This document shows, in pieces, positions 1 through 5,659 of a DNA stretch of 6,578 bases. A program made the position numbers and the translations under genes. The stretch spans positions 1-6,578 of the forward strand of contig JAIKXO010000285.1 of the NCBI GenBank assembly GCA_024684065.1, written 5' to 3'. Position 1 is the stretch's first letter, and each line of letters starts with the position of its first letter. Below the pieces are notes generated by a model. The model had not been told where the DNA came from and searched no databases. It saw nothing but the letters and a program-made list of their open reading frames with translations. This DNA comes from Lachnospiraceae bacterium. GTDB taxonomy: Bacteria > Bacillota_A > Clostridia > Lachnospirales > Lachnospiraceae.

Positions 1-1
1 C

Positions 2-631
2 CGCTGGCGGGTCGAAATGGAGGGCGACGGAATCCATCGGAAGGAGATTCCGGAAATTCCGGTCGATGCGATGCGGGAGGCTGTGATCAACAGTTTTGCT
101 CATGCCCGTTACGATCTTCCTGTCCAGCACGAAATCGACATCTTCTCCGACAGGATCAGCATTGTGAATCCCGGATCGTTTGCGAACGAGTTTGAACCGA
201 TCGATTTTGTAAGCCGTGATATCCATTCATTCCTGCGAAATGAGACGATCGCGCGGGTACTCTATCTGTGTAAGGATGTTGAGACCTTCGGCTCTGGTAT
301 CCGGAAAATCTATTCGCTTTGCAATACGGCAGGGGTCGAAATAAAATACGAAAATACCGACACGGACTTCAAAATGGAGTTTTCAAGGATTGACAGAAAT
401 AAGTCGCCTTTATCTGGCCAGGAAAACGACCGGATAAATGACCATATAAGTGACCTGGAACAGGCCGTGTTAAGCTGTCTGCGGGATGATCCCGGGATGA
501 CCAATGCGGAATTAATCGTAAAGACAGGAAAATCCCAGCGTACGATCACCCGCGTTTTGGCTTCACTCAAAGGAAAGGGATTGATCACCCGTATCGGCTC
601 CAATAAGACAGGATACTGGAACGTGAGATAG
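2..631 (+). CDS. AlbA_2/HATPase_c_4-type putative DNA-binding protein, C-terminal part (5' end cut by window edge)
   Basis: The reading frame is open to the left edge (residues RWRVE precede the first ATG at 17), so this is the last 209 residues of a longer protein and that ATG is internal. The visible part starts in a GHKL-like HATPase_c_4 region: an N-box-like segment REAVINSFAHARY (about residues 25-37), then a strand with DRISIVNPG (about 50-58), then RNETIAR and a GSGIRKI motif (about 79-103). These are the usual landmarks of proteins annotated as 'RecG-related' or 'Schlafen AlbA_2 domain' proteins. Residues about 150-209 form a winged helix-turn-helix (NAELIVKTGKSQRTITRVLASL, then a basic wing), which suggests DNA binding and a regulatory role. 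The N-terminal AlbA_2 domain expected in this family would lie off the window. The protein ends at TAG. Its target is unknown. It is not clearly linked to the next gene, which lies 119 bases downstream with its own ribosome binding site. Confidence 0.85.
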   Translation, partial: RWRVEMEGDGIHRKEIPEIPVDAMREAVINSFAHARYDLPVQHEIDIFSDRISIVNPGSFANEFEPIDFVSRDIHSFLRNETIARVLYLCKDVETFGSGIRKIYSLCNTAGVEIKYENTDTDFKMEFSRIDRNKSPLSGQENDRINDHISDLEQAVLSCLRDDPGMTNAELIVKTGKSQRTITRVLASLKGKGLITRIGSNKTGYWNVR

Positions 632-670
632 AATTCTTCTGGTGCCATTTTGTCAGCATAAGCCCAAAAA

Positions 671-745
671 GAGAATAGTATAGCTGTTAGATATACAAAT
701 ATGATATAGAGAAAGAAATGGGGCGGCAGCAGTAGAGGGGAGGAG
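671..745 (+). promoter_or_regulatory. Candidate promoter region and strong RBS for the GNAT gene
   Basis: The 119-base gap ahead of the acetyltransferase is AT-rich from about 671 to 718 and holds -10-like hexamers, of which TATGAT (700-705) is the closest to consensus. No convincing -35 is correctly spaced: TTGTCA at 650-655 is too far from it. The promoter part is therefore tentative. The ribosome binding site is clear: GGGGAGGAG at 737-745 lies 5 bases before the ATG at 751 and fixes that start. Confidence 0.35.
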
Positions 746-750
746 CAAGC

Positions 751-1155
751 ATGAAATACCGAATCATTGATGGATCAGAAAAAATGAATCTCGATGAAGT
801 TGTCAGGCTCCTTAGAATGACGTATTGGGCAGATAAACGTTCAGTCGAACAGATCAGGAAGTCCATGGACAATTCTTCGTGCTATGGCGTATATCTTGAT
901 GACGAAAAAAAGCTTGCCGGTTTTGCAAGAGTCATCAGTGACTATGCCACGACATACTACCTGTGTGATGTTATTATTGATACATCCTGTCAGCATATGG
1001 GGCTTGGAACGGCGCTGGTGTCATATATAGAATCACGGCCTGAGTATACTGGTCTTCGCGGGATACTGATCACAAGAGATGCACATGATCTGTATCGGAA
1101 ATTCGGGTACGAAGTATTAAACGAGCGGGTTATGGTCAAGGCGCTGAATTGCTGA
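751..1155 (+). CDS. GNAT family N-acetyltransferase, small single-domain
   Basis: A complete 134-residue protein of the GCN5-related N-acetyltransferase fold, which transfers an acetyl group from acetyl-CoA to an amine. The acetyl-CoA pyrophosphate-binding motif A is visible as QHMGLGTA (residues 81-88), which fits the Q/R-x-x-G-x-G/A consensus. It is preceded by the strand YYLCDVIID (69-77). The C-terminal motif ITRDAHDLYRKFGYE (107-121) and the earlier GFARVISDYAT (57-67) resemble a widespread small GNAT subfamily of Firmicutes whose substrate is mostly unassigned. Length is normal for a minimal GNAT domain, and there is no signal peptide or extra domain. The start is supported by a strong Shine-Dalgarno 5 bases upstream. 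It appears to be a single-gene unit, converging on the nucleoside operon. The substrate cannot be predicted. Confidence 0.88.
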   Translation: MKYRIIDGSEKMNLDEVVRLLRMTYWADKRSVEQIRKSMDNSSCYGVYLDDEKKLAGFARVISDYATTYYLCDVIIDTSCQHMGLGTALVSYIESRPEYTGLRGILITRDAHDLYRKFGYEVLNERVMVKALNC

Positions 1156-1163
1156 AAGGCTTG

Positions 1164-1187
1164 ACTGATAACAATCAACTGATAACA
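1164..1187. repeat. Tandem 10-bp direct repeat (ACTGATAACA x2)
   Basis: ACTGATAACA occurs at 1164-1173 and again at 1178-1187, separated by ATCA, giving a 14-base period just after the GNAT stop codon. It is not palindromic. It could be a chance duplication or a protein-binding repeat, and its position in a convergent gap makes an operator unlikely. Confidence 0.5.
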
Positions 1188-1201
1188 TTTTGACAACACC
1201 G

Positions 1202-1235
1202 GTTCAGATACCCTGTAGAAACAGGATACCAGAAC
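1202..1235. terminator. Weak hairpin in the convergent gap, possible shared terminator
   Basis: The core stem CCTGT (1212-1216) pairs with ACAGG (1221-1225) around an AGAA loop. A flanking GTTC (1202-1205) pairs with GAAC (1232-1235), with mismatches between the two stems. It lies between the 3' ends of the converging GNAT and hydrolase genes, where a bidirectional terminator would be expected. Neither strand has a proper T tract directly after the stem, so intrinsic termination is not well supported. Confidence 0.25.
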
Positions 1236-1253
1236 ACAATATGTGCCTGCCGC

Positions 1254-2249
1254 CTATGGAAGCTTCTTAATACACTCCTTGATAATGCGGACACATTCCC
1301 CTGCATCTGTATCCAAAGCCACAACAGCATTCCTTTTATCAAACTTCCTGTCACTGTATAGATCCGTGACCGTTTTCCCGACAGTCACCGTTCCCTTTGT
1401 CTCAACATAAACCCCTGCCTCTTTCGCCGTAAAAAGCTCTGGACGGTAAAGATAGAGCACGGGGCAGCTGTCATGTATCTGCACTCCCGGATACCCCAGA
1501 GTTTTATGAAAGCTCCAGGGCTTCCTCAGAATATCATACACAAACTGTCCGGCCCTGCTTCCGTATCCTTTTATCTCCTCCATATCCTCTTCCGTAAGGT
1601 ATACCCTCTCCGTAACATCAAGCGGACAGAGGACTATAGGGACGCCGCTCTTAAACACAGCCTGAGCCGCTTCGGGATCGGCATATATATTGAACTCTGC
1701 GCAAGGCGTTGTGTTCCCCTCACTGACAGAGCCTCCCATGATCAAGATTTTATTCAAGAGGCCTGGGAGCTCAGGATATTTAAAGAAGGCAAGGGCAAGA
1801 TCTGTAAGGGGACCCGTTGCGATCACGCAAAGCTCCCGGGGATGCCTGCATGCCGCCTTGTATAAAGCATCCCAGGCGGCTCCCTCGAAAGGCGGCTTTA
1901 TATCTCCCTGTGATCTTTGCAGGAAAGGATCATCTCCTGTCCCTTCTTTATGTATCTCCTCTTCCTCTGAGACAGGGATCTCGACATCTCCCAGACCGTT
2001 TTTCCCATGAACCTCTTCAGCGTGAATAGGCTCCCTGAAAAGCGGCCTCTCCGCCCCTTTAAATACCGGGCATGATGACCCGCAGATAACATTTAATGCC
2101 TTGGTATTCCGGAAAGTGTTCTCAAGAGAAGCATTCCCGCAAACTGCTGATATCCCGAGTATATCAAGTTCCTTCAAGCCATGCGCAACAATGATCGCGA
2201 TGGCGTCATCCACTCCCGTATCCACGTCCATCCACACCGGATATGCCAT
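1254..2249 (-). CDS. Nucleoside hydrolase (IUNH family), distal paralogue
   Basis: A 331-residue inosine-uridine-preferring nucleoside hydrolase type enzyme, expected to split the N-glycosidic bond of ribonucleosides to free base plus ribose in the cytoplasm. The Ca2+-binding N-terminal motif reads DVDTGVDD (D8, D10, D14, D15). Other active-site positions are intact: N39 (CGN), H81 (VHG), T149 (GPLTD), N179 (EGN), E185 and N187 (AEFN), and the H259-D260 pair (IHDSCP), the probable proton donor and Ca2+ ligand. With the ATG at 2249, D10/D14/D15/N39 fall on the numbering of the Crithidia enzyme as I recall it. A longer reading from a TTG at 2255 is possible, but the GGGAGG site leaves 7 bases to the ATG and only 1 to the TTG. 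The protein resembles the neighbouring hydrolase throughout but carries about 22 extra, charged residues between H81 and the TGP motif. Base specificity (purine, pyrimidine or mixed) cannot be read from the sequence. Confidence 0.93.
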   Translation of the reverse strand: MAYPVWMDVDTGVDDAIAIIVAHGLKELDILGISAVCGNASLENTFRNTKALNVICGSSCPVFKGAERPLFREPIHAEEVHGKNGLGDVEIPVSEEEEIHKEGTGDDPFLQRSQGDIKPPFEGAAWDALYKAACRHPRELCVIATGPLTDLALAFFKYPELPGLLNKILIMGGSVSEGNTTPCAEFNIYADPEAAQAVFKSGVPIVLCPLDVTERVYLTEEDMEEIKGYGSRAGQFVYDILRKPWSFHKTLGYPGVQIHDSCPVLYLYRPELFTAKEAGVYVETKGTVTVGKTVTDLYSDRKFDKRNAVVALDTDAGECVRIIKECIKKLP

Positions 2250-2256
2250 GATCAAA

Positions 2257-2262
2257 CCTCCC
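2257..2262 (-). promoter_or_regulatory. RBS that sets the start of the distal hydrolase
   Basis: Read on the minus strand, GGGAGG is followed by 7 bases and then ATG at 2249. The alternative TTG at 2255 would leave only 1 base, so the ATG is the functional start. Confidence 0.8.
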
Positions 2263-2284
2263 TTTCATACCAGAATCCGCCTTT

Positions 2285-2447
2285 AAGGAAACGCTGATCA
2301 AAGCGTCTCCCGCGCGAAAATGGCAGGCACGAAGTGCCTTTCCTATGCCATTATATTCGATGTTTGCATAGCGAACATCGAATTGGTTTCCGCGCATCCT
2401 GCCGGAGGCAGCTAAGGAAAAACTGAATAAATCAGTTTTTCCTTAGC
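2285..2447. repeat. Hairpin-chain intergenic element, MITE-like
   Basis: About 163 non-coding bases consist almost wholly of successive hairpins. (a) GGAAACGCT (2287-2295) pairs with AGCGTCTCC (2302-2310), with one mismatch. (b) AGGCAC/GTGCCT (2325-2330, 2334-2339) has a GAA loop and is enclosed by AATGGC/GCCATT (2319-2324, 2347-2352). (c) ATTCGATGTTTGC (2355-2367) pairs with 2371-2383 across an ATA loop, 13 pairs including one G-T. (d) CTGCC-GGA-GGCAG (2399-2411). (e) A perfect 16-bp repeat has arms at 2411-2426 and 2432-2447. The left end (TTTAAGGAAACGCTGAT) resembles the inverted right end (GCTAAGGAAAAACTGAT), which gives imperfect terminal inverted repeats. There is no coding capacity, which fits a MITE or a repeated structured-RNA element. 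Whether it recurs in the genome cannot be seen here. I have an uncertain recollection of similar AAGGAAA...CTGAT hairpins in Lachnospiraceae intergenic regions. Confidence 0.7.
2350..2355 (-). promoter_or_regulatory. Perfect TATAAT box inside the hairpin element, facing the distal hydrolase
   Basis: Read on the minus strand, this is a consensus -10 hexamer about 100 bases upstream of the distal hydrolase ATG. The 16-18-base spaced positions upstream show only poor -35 matches (ATGTTC, TGTTCG, GATGTT) and no extended -10 TG is present. It is a candidate start site only. Confidence 0.25.
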
Positions 2448-2474
2448 AGATCCCGGTACACTCAAATATCAACA

Positions 2475-2525
2475 TTGTTTATAGAAAACGGTATCAGGCA
2501 AAGCCTAATGTCGTTTTCTATACAA
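2475..2525. repeat. Long near-perfect palindrome between the two hydrolase genes
   Basis: The arms TATAGAAAACG (2480-2490) and CGTTTTCTATA (2512-2522) match perfectly. Pairing continues inward through two G-T pairs, two A-T pairs and one mismatch to AGGC (2496-2499)/GCCT (2503-2506) around an AAA loop. Outside the main arms, TTG (2475-2477) pairs with CAA (2523-2525) across a two-base bulge. The transcript would fold into one long rod. It lies 35 bases past the stop codon of the proximal hydrolase. There is no T tract after it on the minus strand, so it is not a textbook terminator, but it could stabilise the 3' end of the upstream message, attenuate read-through or be a small repeat element. 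Confidence 0.7.
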
Positions 2526-2559
2526 ATCGCCTCATGATTGCCGAAAACGGCGTCTTTGC

Positions 2560-3513
2560 TTAATAACACCCCACTGCCCTGATAAGATAATCTGCAAATC
2601 TATCTCTGTCGAGATCGCACAATACCGATATATTAGGCTCCTTACCAAGGCTCTGGCGTGTATCGGCGATAGTAGCCCCCCTGCAGTATTCCCCGCAGGT
2701 TTCCACCTGAACATAATAATCCTTTATCGTAAAGAACTCCGGATGGAGCAGCACCATCACCGCACAGGGATCATGCATCGGAGCACCCGCATAGCCCAGT
2801 TTCTTGTGGAACTGATAGAAGAACCTGAGCCAGTCCCTTACGATATCCCCCACCGGGGTATGAAGGGCTCCGATCCTCTCTACGTCCCCGGGAAGTATCA
2901 GTGCTTTCTCTGTTACGTCAAGCCCTGACATTATCAACGGAATGCCTGAACGGAATACGACATCCGCCGCCTCCGGATCTACCAGGATATTGAATTCAGC
3001 GGCCGGAGTCCAGTTTCCGTAAACAATGCCGCCCCCCATGAAGCTGATCTGCTCTATCTTATCCCTGAGCTCAGGGTGCGAAAGCAGGAGAGAGGCCACA
3101 TTGGTCATCGGACCGGTTGAAACTATGGTCACCTTTTCACTGCTCCCCCTTAGCACCTCGGCCATCAGCTCAACTGCGGTAAGATCGCTTAACTCTATTT
3201 CAGGCTCCGGCAGAGCCGGCCCGTCAAGCCCCGATTCCCCGTGGACCGACGGCGCCACCATAAGCTCAGAGATCAGGGGATGCTCTGCGCCTTTGGCCAC
3301 CGGCACATCCTTTATCCCAAGCAAAGTGCAGACCCGCAGGGCATTGTAAGTGGTCTTATCAAGGGACACATTGCCCCCTACAGTAGTCACGGCGCGGATA
3401 TCGCAGATCCCGTCCGTCATCCGGGAACTCTGGGCTAAGAGCCAGGCTATTGCGTCATCATGGCCCGGATCTCCGTCCAATATCAAAGGTATACTCTTTT
3501 TTTCGTCAGACAA
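2560..3513 (-). CDS. Nucleoside hydrolase (IUNH family), transporter-proximal paralogue
   Basis: A 317-residue cytoplasmic nucleoside hydrolase with the classical N-terminal signature DGDPGHDD (D13, D15, D19, D20), which binds the catalytic Ca2+. Further family residues are N48 (GGN), H91 (VHG), T137 (GPMTN), N167 (YGN), E173 and N175 (AEFN), and H247-D248 (MHDPCA). All expected catalytic and ribose-binding positions are present, and length matches the usual 310-330 residues. The start is TTG: AAGGAGG lies 7 bases upstream, and the first in-frame ATG falls at residue 32, after the metal site, so it cannot be the start. The gene follows the NupQ-like permease by 36 bases, so it is almost certainly co-transcribed and acts on the imported nucleoside. 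It is a diverged paralogue of the distal hydrolase (for example FHKKLGYAGAPMHDPC against FHKTLGYPGVQIHDSC). Confidence 0.95.
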   Translation of the reverse strand: MSDEKKSIPLILDGDPGHDDAIAWLLAQSSRMTDGICDIRAVTTVGGNVSLDKTTYNALRVCTLLGIKDVPVAKGAEHPLISELMVAPSVHGESGLDGPALPEPEIELSDLTAVELMAEVLRGSSEKVTIVSTGPMTNVASLLLSHPELRDKIEQISFMGGGIVYGNWTPAAEFNILVDPEAADVVFRSGIPLIMSGLDVTEKALILPGDVERIGALHTPVGDIVRDWLRFFYQFHKKLGYAGAPMHDPCAVMVLLHPEFFTIKDYYVQVETCGEYCRGATIADTRQSLGKEPNISVLCDLDRDRFADYLIRAVGCY

Positions 3514-3520
3514 GTTTCTT

Positions 3521-3527
3521 CCTCCTT
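3521..3527 (-). promoter_or_regulatory. Strong RBS supporting a TTG start for the proximal hydrolase
   Basis: AAGGAGG on the minus strand is followed by 7 bases and then TTG at 3513. The strength and spacing decide the start in the absence of any suitable ATG. Confidence 0.85.
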
Positions 3528-3549
3528 GTGGCTGTCCTCATACAATCTC

Positions 3550-4500
3550 TCACGCGGCCGTCTTGGGCTTCTTTGCGCGATTTACCCTGATCGCTCCGAA
3601 GATAGCAAGGCTGATTATCGTAATAGCATAAGGGATCGGCGATGCCAGATTGGAATCCAGGCCAACGGAGGAGAATTTGATCCCCAGCGCCTGTGCAAAG
3701 CCGAACAGAAGGGAGCTGAACATGCCTCCCAGGCACTCCCCGCCTCCCATGGCCTGTGCGGCCAATGCGATGAAGCCTCGTCCCGCAACCATATCCAGCG
3801 ACCAGCCCTGGGCATAGCTCATAGACATGAAGGCTCCGCCAAAGCCGCTCATAAGCCCCGAAAAGGCAATGGCGATATACTGGATCTTCAGGACTGAAAC
3901 GCCTACCGAAGCCGCGGCATTTGCATTCTCGCCCACGGCGCGGATATTGAGCCCGAGGCTCGTGCGATAAAGCATCCACGATGTGATGATACACATTATA
4001 AAGGCGAAATAGGTCAGTAAACTGTGCCCTGAAATGACCTGGCCCAAAAACGGAATGTTTTTAATGACCGGTATATTTATATTGGGAATGCACAGGCCGG
4101 AGGTGATCAGCCCCGTTGTAGAGGCCATAGCCTTTCCTTCGGTTATCCCCGTGATTATTTTGCATAGAAACAGTGTTCCGCCCGAACCCATCATATTCAC
4201 CGCAATTCCTACAAGAATTATGTCAGTCTTCAGCTGGAAAGCGAAAAACCCCATAATAAGAGACATCACCACTCCCACGACCAGGGCGACGATAAAGCCC
4301 ACAAGCCAGCTCTGTGAATAGTAGCTTGCCAAAGAGCCGAAGAGAGCCGAAAACATCATAAGGCCTTCCAGACCGATATTGGCGAATCCGGCCTTTTCAA
4401 CTACGATAGCTGCAAGTGTTGCATAAAGGATAGGCGCGGATATGCGGAAAATAGAAAAGAAAAATCCCGGCGAAAGTATATTGCTCATCAGATTACTCAT
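3550..4500 (-). CDS. ABC transporter permease, NupQ-like (BPD_transp_2 family)
   Basis: A 316-residue integral membrane protein, the second permease of a BMP-family nucleoside/simple-sugar importer. About eight or nine hydrophobic segments are visible (roughly residues 14-34, 45-62, 66-88, 94-114, 160-178, 206-226, 243-270, 288-304). The family motif FANIGLEGLMM (39-49) follows the first segment. The cytoplasmic coupling loop that contacts the ATPase is recognisable as LGLNIRAVGENANAAASVGV (182-201), followed later by GRGFIALAA (240-248). The C-terminus is short and basic. A reading from a TTG at 4524 would add eight residues, but that reading contains the Shine-Dalgarno itself: AAGGAGG (4509-4515) sits 8 bases before the ATG at 4500, so the ATG is preferred. 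This ATG overlaps the end of the preceding permease by 8 bases. Nucleosides are the likely substrate because two nucleoside hydrolases follow. Confidence 0.92.
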   Translation of the reverse strand: MSNLMSNILSPGFFFSIFRISAPILYATLAAIVVEKAGFANIGLEGLMMFSALFGSLASYYSQSWLVGFIVALVVGVVMSLIMGFFAFQLKTDIILVGIAVNMMGSGGTLFLCKIITGITEGKAMASTTGLITSGLCIPNINIPVIKNIPFLGQVISGHSLLTYFAFIMCIITSWMLYRTSLGLNIRAVGENANAAASVGVSVLKIQYIAIAFSGLMSGFGGAFMSMSYAQGWSLDMVAGRGFIALAAQAMGGGECLGGMFSSLLFGFAQALGIKFSSVGLDSNLASPIPYAITIISLAIFGAIRVNRAKKPKTAA

Positions 4501-5659
4501 TTGCCTTTCCTCCTTCCTGTGCAAGAACGGCCTTAGCCGCAGTCTCCGCGGCTGTCTTCACCACCAGCTTCTGCCTGTACTTCGACAGGAACTGTTCCGC
4601 CGCAAAGAACAGGAATATCACTCCCTGGACTATAGCGATCAGCTGGGTCGGGACGTTAGCATAGGTTGCCATCATATCGCAGCCCTTTCCCAAATAAGCG
4701 AGGAAAAAGGCCGCAAGAGGCACGAACCAGGGATTGTTTCCCGCAAGGATCGCTATGGTGATCCCTGTCCAGCCATAGCCCGGGAGAGCGCTCCAGGAAA
4801 AAGTCGGATACCGGCCGAGCATCTCTATCGCTCCGCCCGCGCCGGAAAGGAATCCGCCGATTATCTGGGACAGGACTATCACAAAGCCTACCTTCATTCC
4901 GGAATACTTTGCGAAATCCTGATTGATCCCTATCATACGGATCTGATAGCCCCATCTGGAACGGTACATGAAAAAGCCTATCACTACGACAGTAATGATG
5001 GCGATAACGAATCCCCAGGACAGCTTTGCCGAAGTAAAGATCGAACTGTCAGCCAAGGGCCCGATCTTTGAGGAATTCAAAAACGGATAGGTCTGGATCT
5101 GCCCCTTGGTCTTATCCGCATAGGCAGTGTTCATCAGATATTTGATGATATACATGATGATATAATTAAGCATAAGCGAGCAGACCATCTCGCTGACGTT
5201 AAGCTTTACTTTGAGCAGAGCAGGGATCAGCATCACCAGGCCTGTCACTGCGCCTCCCACAAGAATGCAGACAAGGGCATGCAGTCCCTTCGGAAGAGGC
5301 ATGTAGATCGCAACAAGAGCCGACACAAAGGCTCCAAGCATTATGCCGCCCTCAGCGCCCAGATTGAACTGATTTGCAGCGAACATGACGCAGACCGCAA
5401 GCCCGGTAAAGATCGTGGGGATCATGGCGGCAAAAATGTCCGCAAGCCTCTTCCCCTCGAATCGGATGCCGTCCGCATTTATACGGAAAAGGGGCCCCAC
5501 CAAAAGCTGCTTCATGGCCTCCCCGGTAGCGGAAATCTTTTCCGAAAAGGTTCCTCCGTCTGCACTGATAAAGATTAAGAGCATGGCCACCAGGATTGCG
5601 ATCAGAATGGCTAAAACTCCGCGGACAAAGGAAAATATGATCTGTCTTTTTTTAGTCAT
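4493..5659 (-). CDS. ABC transporter permease, NupP-like (BPD_transp_2 family)
   Basis: A 388-residue inner-membrane permease that would pair with the NupQ-like protein to form the channel of a BMP-type nucleoside ABC importer. A basic N-terminus (MTKKR) leads into a hydrophobic segment at about residues 11-32. A mostly extracytoplasmic stretch (about 33-75) follows, then further membrane segments near 77-94, 101-120, 127-149, 156-175, 213-231, 255-275, 310-326 and 338-355. The motif FNLGAEGGIMLGAF (98-111) is the NupP/BmpB counterpart of the NIGLEG motif in the partner. The coupling loop is WGYQIRMIGINQDFAKYSGM (236-255). The long first periplasmic stretch and an Ala/Lys-rich cytoplasmic tail (about 363-388) distinguish it from the shorter partner. 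The ATG at 5659 has AAGGAG 8 bases upstream and overlaps the ATPase stop codon by 8 bases, implying translational coupling. Confidence 0.93.
   Translation of the reverse strand: MTKKRQIIFSFVRGVLAILIAILVAMLLIFISADGGTFSEKISATGEAMKQLLVGPLFRINADGIRFEGKRLADIFAAMIPTIFTGLAVCVMFAANQFNLGAEGGIMLGAFVSALVAIYMPLPKGLHALVCILVGGAVTGLVMLIPALLKVKLNVSEMVCSLMLNYIIMYIIKYLMNTAYADKTKGQIQTYPFLNSSKIGPLADSSIFTSAKLSWGFVIAIITVVVIGFFMYRSRWGYQIRMIGINQDFAKYSGMKVGFVIVLSQIIGGFLSGAGGAIEMLGRYPTFSWSALPGYGWTGITIAILAGNNPWFVPLAAFFLAYLGKGCDMMATYANVPTQLIAIVQGVIFLFFAAEQFLSKYRQKLVVKTAAETAAKAVLAQEGGKANE

Noticed and set aside
2206..2397. Minus-strand open frame of 63 codons running through the hairpin element
   Set aside because: Its sequence simply translates the inverted repeats, it overlaps the true start and ribosome binding site of the distal hydrolase in another frame, and it has no ribosome binding site support.
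2411..2447. Perfect 16-bp inverted repeat as an intrinsic terminator
   Set aside because: The T run lies inside the pairing arm rather than after a GC-rich stem, and the stem forms the end of the larger element. A termination role is possible but not shown.
2271..2456. CAGAATCC (2271-2278) and CAGATCCC (2447-2454) as a target-site duplication flanking the hairpin element
   Set aside because: The match needs a gap and does not abut the left end of the element, so it is not convincing as a duplication.
2250..2559. Riboswitch or CRISPR-like array in the hydrolase gap
   Set aside because: The hairpins differ from each other in sequence, there is no regular repeat-spacer pattern, and I see no recognisable purine or preQ1 aptamer core.
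4442..5071. Plus-strand open frame of 209 codons opposite the two permease genes
   Set aside because: It lies antisense to two well-supported membrane protein genes, spans their junction, has no recognisable domain and is rich in residues typical of a shadow frame. Similar antisense frames opposite the hydrolases, the ATPase and the first gene were dropped for the same reason.
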